Part shown: piece after piece, positions 6,144 to 9,463 of the stretch | Layout: each line of letters begins with the position of its first letter | How positions within the stretch are numbered: position 1 is the stretch's first letter | NCBI GenBank assembly: GCA_023230175.1 | Contig: JALNXV010000113.1 | Location: 1-9,463, forward strand | Length of the DNA: 9,463 bases | Direction of reading: 5' to 3' | Origin: Candidatus Cloacimonadota bacterium | GTDB taxonomy: Bacteria > Cloacimonadota > Cloacimonadia > Cloacimonadales > WRIO01 | Position numbers and translations under genes: made by a program | The notes under the pieces: model-generated | What the model saw: the letters and a program-made list of their open reading frames with translations, nothing else | Databases searched by the model: none | What the model was told of the DNA's origin: nothing

Positions 6144-8366
6144 CTATTTAATTAACATCATTTTCTTTGTTATGACTTTGTCATTTGTTTTAAGTCTGTA
6201 AAAATACATTCCGGAAGTTAAAGTTTTTTGTTGATCATTTGTACCTTCCCAAATAAAATTATGAGTTCCTTTTGAATAATGATCATTAGCTAAGGTTTTC
6301 ACTTTTTGACCTTTAACATTGAAGATTTCCAGTAGTACATTGCTTGGTTCAGGCAGAGTAAAACTGAGTGTAGTTGTAGGATTGAAAGGATTAGGATAAG
6401 CTGAATGTAATTGAATTGAAGTTTTATTAATTGATCCTTCACTTATGTTAGTGGTGTTCATATAAAATACACCAATACCGTCTAAATCAAAGCCAGAAGA
6501 AGCAAAAGGAGTTGGGAAAGGGTCATTTATGATATTACCATAAATATCACTGCTTGCATATTCAGGTAAAATACTGCCAACTACATCTATTACTCGAACA
6601 TTAGTAATATTATTTATATCAATATTTAAAGAATCACTTAATTCTTCTAAATCAAAAGGAGTTCCATAACCTGCTCTATATTTTCCCGCAAGGTTATGAA
6701 TATCTCGAGGGTCTACCGGACCTGCATTCCCAACTTGAGTGTCACATTGAGTTAAACTGACAGCAGGGAATCTAACAAAGTTTGTGCCGTCAGAACTTAC
6801 TTCCACAAATGCAAGCTCAAGAGAAAAATCATTTATACCGTTTTCAAAAATTGCAAAATCAGGACCTTCTCCATTAAGAATAGAGCCTTCAAAAGATGCA
6901 GTTACTATGCCACTATCACCTAACGAAATAACATTCATACTATTACCTTCTGCAAATCCTATAGCATTTTCTATTTCTCCATATTCAACAAAACCTAATT
7001 CCCGGTTTCTTATATCAACGTATCCTCGTTGAATTTCAATACCGGTAGCCCATGCAATAATTCTGTTATCAGTATTAGCAATAGCTTCGTTGTCATTACT
7101 GCCGACAGCTCCTGAAAAACCGTTTAATAAACTTAATCTTACTGTAGCTATGTTTGATACTAAGTTATCATAAACTAGTTGATATTCAATGTCAAAATCT
7201 CCGGTTACATCTTCAGTTGTCGTAATGCATACATTTAGGAGAGTATCCACCCAAGTCGTAATATTTTCAGGAACAGACACAAGATTGATGTTAGAAATAA
7301 CCTCGTATGAATCGTTTTTGGTTACATTAAGTATGTGTGTTACTCCATTTCTTAACCTGTATTCGACATTGTTTGCTATCAAATCATCAATCGGTGGCTC
7401 AATAGCTTCTACCGGCAATGGTAAATCAGGTTCTGTTGCCGGACTAAAACCGTAAGAGCATCCAAAGACATCACCATCGTTCAGTGCAGTTACAACACCT
7501 CCATTCATCGACCAAGTTGAATCTAAACGTCTAGACCAAGTACTCCACCAATCAGGGTCACCGCCAATACCTGAATTTACAACCTCACCGTCAACAGTAA
7601 AAATTAAATTATCCAAAAATCCTGAACTTAAATTAGCTTCAAGCCTGATATCTATTTCGGCTATTTGGTTAATCATATCTGTGGCATTAGCTGTACCATT
7701 CCATTTATAACCCCAAGCTAAAGAAGGGTTTTGGCTTTCGTCATTCCAGTCAATCACTAACATAGCTTGATTTTCACCTTCACCTATCCAGTATGCAATA
7801 TCAGAAAATTCGATAAAGTTATTTTCTATTGTTTCAGGAGGTGCCGGGATAGGTAATGTTGGTTCTGAATGTTCTTCTTCCCAGTCTTCTACAAATACCC
7901 AAGCATCACAACAACCGTTGCTTAATTCTCTTCCTGCAATGCCATTATTTGAATAACCCCAATTATCTCCGGAATCTTGTTTTACCCAATAACTCCAGTA
8001 ATTATTAGGAAACAAGCTATAGTTAATATTATGATCATTATCATCAATAAATTGATTATTGTTAATATCATAATAAACTTGTGAAACGAGAGCGTCTACA
8101 TCTCCACTGAGGCGATTGTCTGCCTGAACTACTGCATTAATTAAATCTTGACCGGTCGCTGTACCCGACCATCTGAATCCCCATAATAGTGATTGAGGTT
8201 CTTTTCCGTCTTGCCAGTCAATGACAAGGGCTGCTTGATTTTCTCCTTCACCAACCCAAAAAAGGATATCTGAGAAATCAAAAGAGAATAATGGGTGAAT
8301 ACCTATTAATATAAAAAAGATTAATAGGTTTTTGTTCAACCCGGATAAGTACTTAAACACTTTCAT
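6144..8366 (-). CDS. B12-riboswitch-controlled secreted surface protein with type IX sorting domain
   Basis: This is a 740-residue protein with a signal peptide (residues 1-28, probable cleavage LFS|FDF). Two tandem Trp-rich modules follow: ~31-176 (FSDILFWVGEGENQAALVID) and ~187-318 (FSDIAYWIGEGENQAMLVID). Both continue with an SL.WG..W.GTA...D.IN....D.RL pattern, a WS.W block and a late G/C-containing segment, and are joined by Pro-rich linkers. Module 1 alone carries an EF-hand-like loop (Asp100, Asn102, Asn104, Asp108, Asp111). A beta-sandwich-like stretch (~333-414) precedes a surface domain (~419-634) with PDFAIFENG, LELAFVEVSSDGTNFVRFP, GYGTPFDL and SSGFDLDGIGV. The end (~655-740; YPNPFNPTTTLSFTLPEPS, GQKVKTL, GMYFYRLKT) is a type IX secretion sorting domain. 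AAGGAG lies 7 nt before the ATG, downstream of a cobalamin riboswitch, so B12 should repress it. No transporter, BtuB or enzyme motif is present. Corrinoid capture at the cell surface is my inference; I do not recognise a Pfam name for the tandem module. Confidence 0.93.
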   Translation of the reverse strand: MKVFKYLSGLNKNLLIFFILIGIHPLFSFDFSDILFWVGEGENQAALVIDWQDGKEPQSLLWGFRWSGTATGQDLINAVVQADNRLSGDVDALVSQVYYDINNNQFIDDNDHNINYSLFPNNYWSYWVKQDSGDNWGYSNNGIAGRELSNGCCDAWVFVEDWEEEHSEPTLPIPAPPETIENNFIEFSDIAYWIGEGENQAMLVIDWNDESQNPSLAWGYKWNGTANATDMINQIAEIDIRLEANLSSGFLDNLIFTVDGEVVNSGIGGDPDWWSTWSRRLDSTWSMNGGVVTALNDGDVFGCSYGFSPATEPDLPLPVEAIEPPIDDLIANNVEYRLRNGVTHILNVTKNDSYEVISNINLVSVPENITTWVDTLLNVCITTTEDVTGDFDIEYQLVYDNLVSNIATVRLSLLNGFSGAVGSNDNEAIANTDNRIIAWATGIEIQRGYVDIRNRELGFVEYGEIENAIGFAEGNSMNVISLGDSGIVTASFEGSILNGEGPDFAIFENGINDFSLELAFVEVSSDGTNFVRFPAVSLTQCDTQVGNAGPVDPRDIHNLAGKYRAGYGTPFDLEELSDSLNIDINNITNVRVIDVVGSILPEYASSDIYGNIINDPFPTPFASSGFDLDGIGVFYMNTTNISEGSINKTSIQLHSAYPNPFNPTTTLSFTLPEPSNVLLEIFNVKGQKVKTLANDHYSKGTHNFIWEGTNDQQKTLTSGMYFYRLKTNDKVITKKMMLIK

Positions 8367-8424
8367 TGTGTTACTCCTTACTTTTCCGGCAGAAAATTTG
8401 ATGGTATAATTGAACCAAACATTT

Positions 8425-8640
8425 CTTTCCGCCCGAAAGACTTTTGCTTTATTTTAGCTTGGCATGTTTCCTGGCTTACAGGTTTAATCCTTAAGGTTCC
8501 CTTCCCCAATTAAGTTTATTCTTCTAAAGATATAAAACTTTTTTGAGTGGATATTAACCTCTTGTACCTGTTACAGTAGCGGGGGCTGCTTCGGATTTTA
8601 ACCGAATTCCATCTTAGCACTCTATGTGAACCAAAGCTAA
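8425..8640 (-). promoter_or_regulatory. Cobalamin (adenosylcobalamin-type) riboswitch
   Basis: Read on the minus strand, the leader holds the conserved B12-box elements in order: AAGATGGAATTCGGTTAAAA then TCCG (8592-8615; family pattern A.AGGGAA..GGTG.AA..CC), GCAGCCCCCGCTACTG (8574-8589), and TAAGCCAGGAAACATGCC (8461-8478, the classic B12 box). TTAGCTTTGG (8631-8640) pairs with CCAAGCTAA (8454-8462) to close P1. Downstream, CTTTC-GGGCG-GAAAG (8425-8439) forms a small hairpin. Its G-rich loop region (CGGGCGG) can partly pair with the C-rich L5 loop (CCCCCGC), as in the known kissing-loop switch. No U-tract terminator lies before the gene, so control is probably at translation initiation: the ribosome site AAGGAG is at 8374-8379, about 50 nt beyond the hairpin. 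Known members turn gene expression off when B12 binds. Confidence 0.95.
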
Positions 8641-8644
8641 TTGC

Positions 8645-8672
8645 AGTATTTTTATTGTACTTTTTTTGTCAA
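8645..8672 (-). promoter_or_regulatory. Promoter driving the cobalamin riboswitch
   Basis: A perfect TTGACA (8667-8672, minus strand) is followed after 16 nt by AATACT (8645-8650), a 4/6 -10 box. The predicted start, about 8638, falls right at the 5' side of the riboswitch P1 stem, so almost the whole leader is the riboswitch. Confidence 0.5.
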
Positions 8673-8866
8673 GCAAAATGAAAGAATTATGAACATTATT
8701 AAGCTGTGTTCTGTAAGATTATTGATTGATATTATAGAAATTAAGTTGTTTTTGATACAAATAAAGATGTTCGTAAAATATAATTATTTAAAATATTCAG
8801 TAGTATATAATACTCTTTAATAATAAAAATCCTATTTAAGATAGATAGAGATAATTAGACTTAATT

Positions 8867-8912
8867 ACAGGGGACCTCCAAGATGGTCAAAAGCTTCTTG
8901 GAGGTCCCTTGT
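8867..8912. other. Strong orphan hairpin, possible terminator or small RNA
   Basis: ACAGGGGACCTCCAAG (8867-8882) pairs with CTTGGAGGTCCCTTGT (8897-8912), giving 16 bp with one G-U pair and a 14-nt loop. It is far more GC-rich than its surroundings. On the plus strand CTTTTACTT follows, a poor U-tract; on the minus strand the following sequence is not U-rich. No gene ends next to it on either strand: the nearest are the riboswitch leader (from 8640, leading away) and the partial gene whose stop is at 9266. It may end a small RNA, be a distal terminator of the right-hand gene, or be a dispersed repeat. Confidence 0.55.
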
Positions 8913-8983
8913 CTTTTACTTGTACTTTGCCTGTAGTTTTTTTGTCATAAGGTTTTTAAAGATAATAAATTAGAAGATAGTAG

Positions 8984-9108
8984 ATTAATATATTAATATT
9001 GTTATACGAGCTTTCAGCTTGTAGGGGGTTTATTTATTGATTTTTATACAGTTAAGAAGTTTATAGTGCAAGCAAGGATGCTCGCACAACAATATTATTT
9101 AACAGTCT
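8984..9108. repeat. Small inverted-repeat element, copy B
   Basis: This is the second copy of the element at 3015-3145. The ends are clear inverted repeats: TAATATTGTTATACGAG (8994-9010) against CTCGCACAACAATATTA (9081-9097), 15 of 17 matching. Two internal hairpins are better preserved than in copy A: TACGAGC/GCTTGTA (9005-9023, with one G-U) and GTGCAAGC/GCTCGCAC (9066-9087, 7 of 8 paired). It ends with ATTTAACAGTCT. It has no coding capacity. The differences from copy A keep or nearly keep the stems, which suggests that the folded form matters or that the copies are old. The rest of the gene-free interval 8673-9265 holds only the hairpin at 8867-8912 and a weak inverted repeat at 9187-9232. 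Confidence 0.6.
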
Positions 9109-9186
9109 TATTTATAGTGAGTTGAGCTTGGCTGGTGTGTTGTATGTTGATAATTAGCAATTTATTGTGTAATTTCGATAATTTAT

Positions 9187-9232
9187 AGGACTTAAAATCA
9201 AAATTAGATTTGTTTTTCCTCTTTTAAGTCTT
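9187..9232 (-). terminator. Weak possible terminator of the right-edge gene
   Basis: An 11-bp AT-rich inverted repeat (AGGACTTAAAA 9187-9197 with TTTTAAGTCTT 9222-9232, one G-U) has a 24-nt loop and lies 34 nt beyond the stop at 9266. There is no clean U-tract on the minus strand. It is listed only because it is the sole stem close to that gene's end. Confidence 0.25.
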
Positions 9233-9265
9233 GTTTTGATAACAAAGCTGATTTCATTAAATATG

Positions 9266-9463
9266 CTATTTTAGATAGAAATAAGGGTTTGGGCTTTTAT
9301 TATACAAGCTAACAATAAAATAGCAAATTATTATGCATAAACCTATGATATACATTTTGTAATCAGATAATATTTTTTGTATACCTTTAAGCTGAATTTT
9401 TTGATTAACATAATCATAGCTTTTTTGGTCAATATAGTCCTTATTTATCCGGGTTGAGATATG
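9266..9463 (-). CDS. C-terminal fragment of an unidentified protein with a transmembrane segment
   Basis: An open minus-strand frame of 65 codons runs from the right edge to TAG at 9266-9268, with no start inside the window other than one internal Met. In DNA this AT-rich, 65 stop-free codons would be rare by chance (roughly below 1%, estimated from base composition). The product has a polar, charged part (HISTRINKDYIDQKSYDYV) followed by a basic stretch and then a hydrophobic segment, MYIIGLCIIICYFIVSLY, that looks like a single transmembrane helix, ending in a short tail (NKSPNPYFYLK). I do not recognise the family. It could be a C-tail-anchored or polytopic membrane protein. Confidence 0.5.
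   Translation of the reverse strand, partial: HISTRINKDYIDQKSYDYVNQKIQLKGIQKILSDYKMYIIGLCIIICYFIVSLYNKSPNPYFYLK

Noticed and set aside
6784..7455. Two plus-strand frames (82 and 88 residues) opposite the surface protein gene
   Set aside because: Both are antisense to well-supported domains of the 740-residue protein and lack ribosome sites.
9461..9463. ATG at the very end as a plus-strand gene start
   Set aside because: No ribosome site precedes it and the region is better explained by the minus-strand reading frame.

Overview
The window is AT-rich bacterial DNA. Two large secreted surface proteins point to an FCB-group anaerobe, most likely Candidatus Cloacimonadota or a close relative. 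One is built of cleaved-adhesin-type and fibronectin-III modules whose signature (WDEPGG ... GTDSAVEFAVAQRFS) I associate with Cloacimonadota. The other ends in a type IX secretion C-terminal sorting domain (YPNPFNPTTTLSFTLPEPS ... GMYFYRLKT). The taxon is an inference from protein style, not from a marker gene. Every supported gene is on the minus strand, and the recognisable promoters look like sigma-70 (TTGACA or TATAAT type).

Layout from left to right: (1) positions 1-2746 hold the N-terminal 915 residues of a giant multidomain surface protein whose C-terminus lies outside the window, with a promoter and a 5'-UTR hairpin upstream. (2) 2898-3246 has no gene but carries copy A of a small inverted-repeat element. 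(3) 3289-5540 is a three-gene stress or redox-like cluster read lipocalin (blc) -> class V aminotransferase/cysteine desulfurase -> thiol peroxidase (tpx). It has a promoter before blc, a second internal promoter before tpx and a strong intrinsic terminator after tpx. (4) 5607-6096 is non-coding and crowded with hairpins. (5) 6144-8366 encodes a 740-residue secreted protein preceded by a clear cobalamin (B12) riboswitch, which has its own promoter, and followed by an intrinsic terminator. (6) 8673-9265 has no gene but holds a 16-bp perfect-type hairpin and copy B of the small repeat. (7) 9266-9463 is the C-terminal end of another minus-strand gene that enters from the right edge.

The most interesting unit is the B12 riboswitch plus its single target. 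The target is not a recognisable transporter or a B12-independent enzyme. It is a surface-directed protein with two tandem copies of a Trp-rich ~130-145-residue module (FSDI.[FY]W.GEGENQA.LVIDW), an EF-hand-like loop inserted in the first copy, a bacterial surface domain (DFAIFENG ... ELAFVEVSSDG) and a type IX sorting tail. The simplest reading is a B12-repressed cell-surface corrinoid capture protein. The riboswitch is seen directly in the sequence; the corrinoid-binding role is inference. The lipocalin, desulfurase and peroxidase genes form a separate envelope-repair, sulfur and peroxide-defence group with no visible link to B12.
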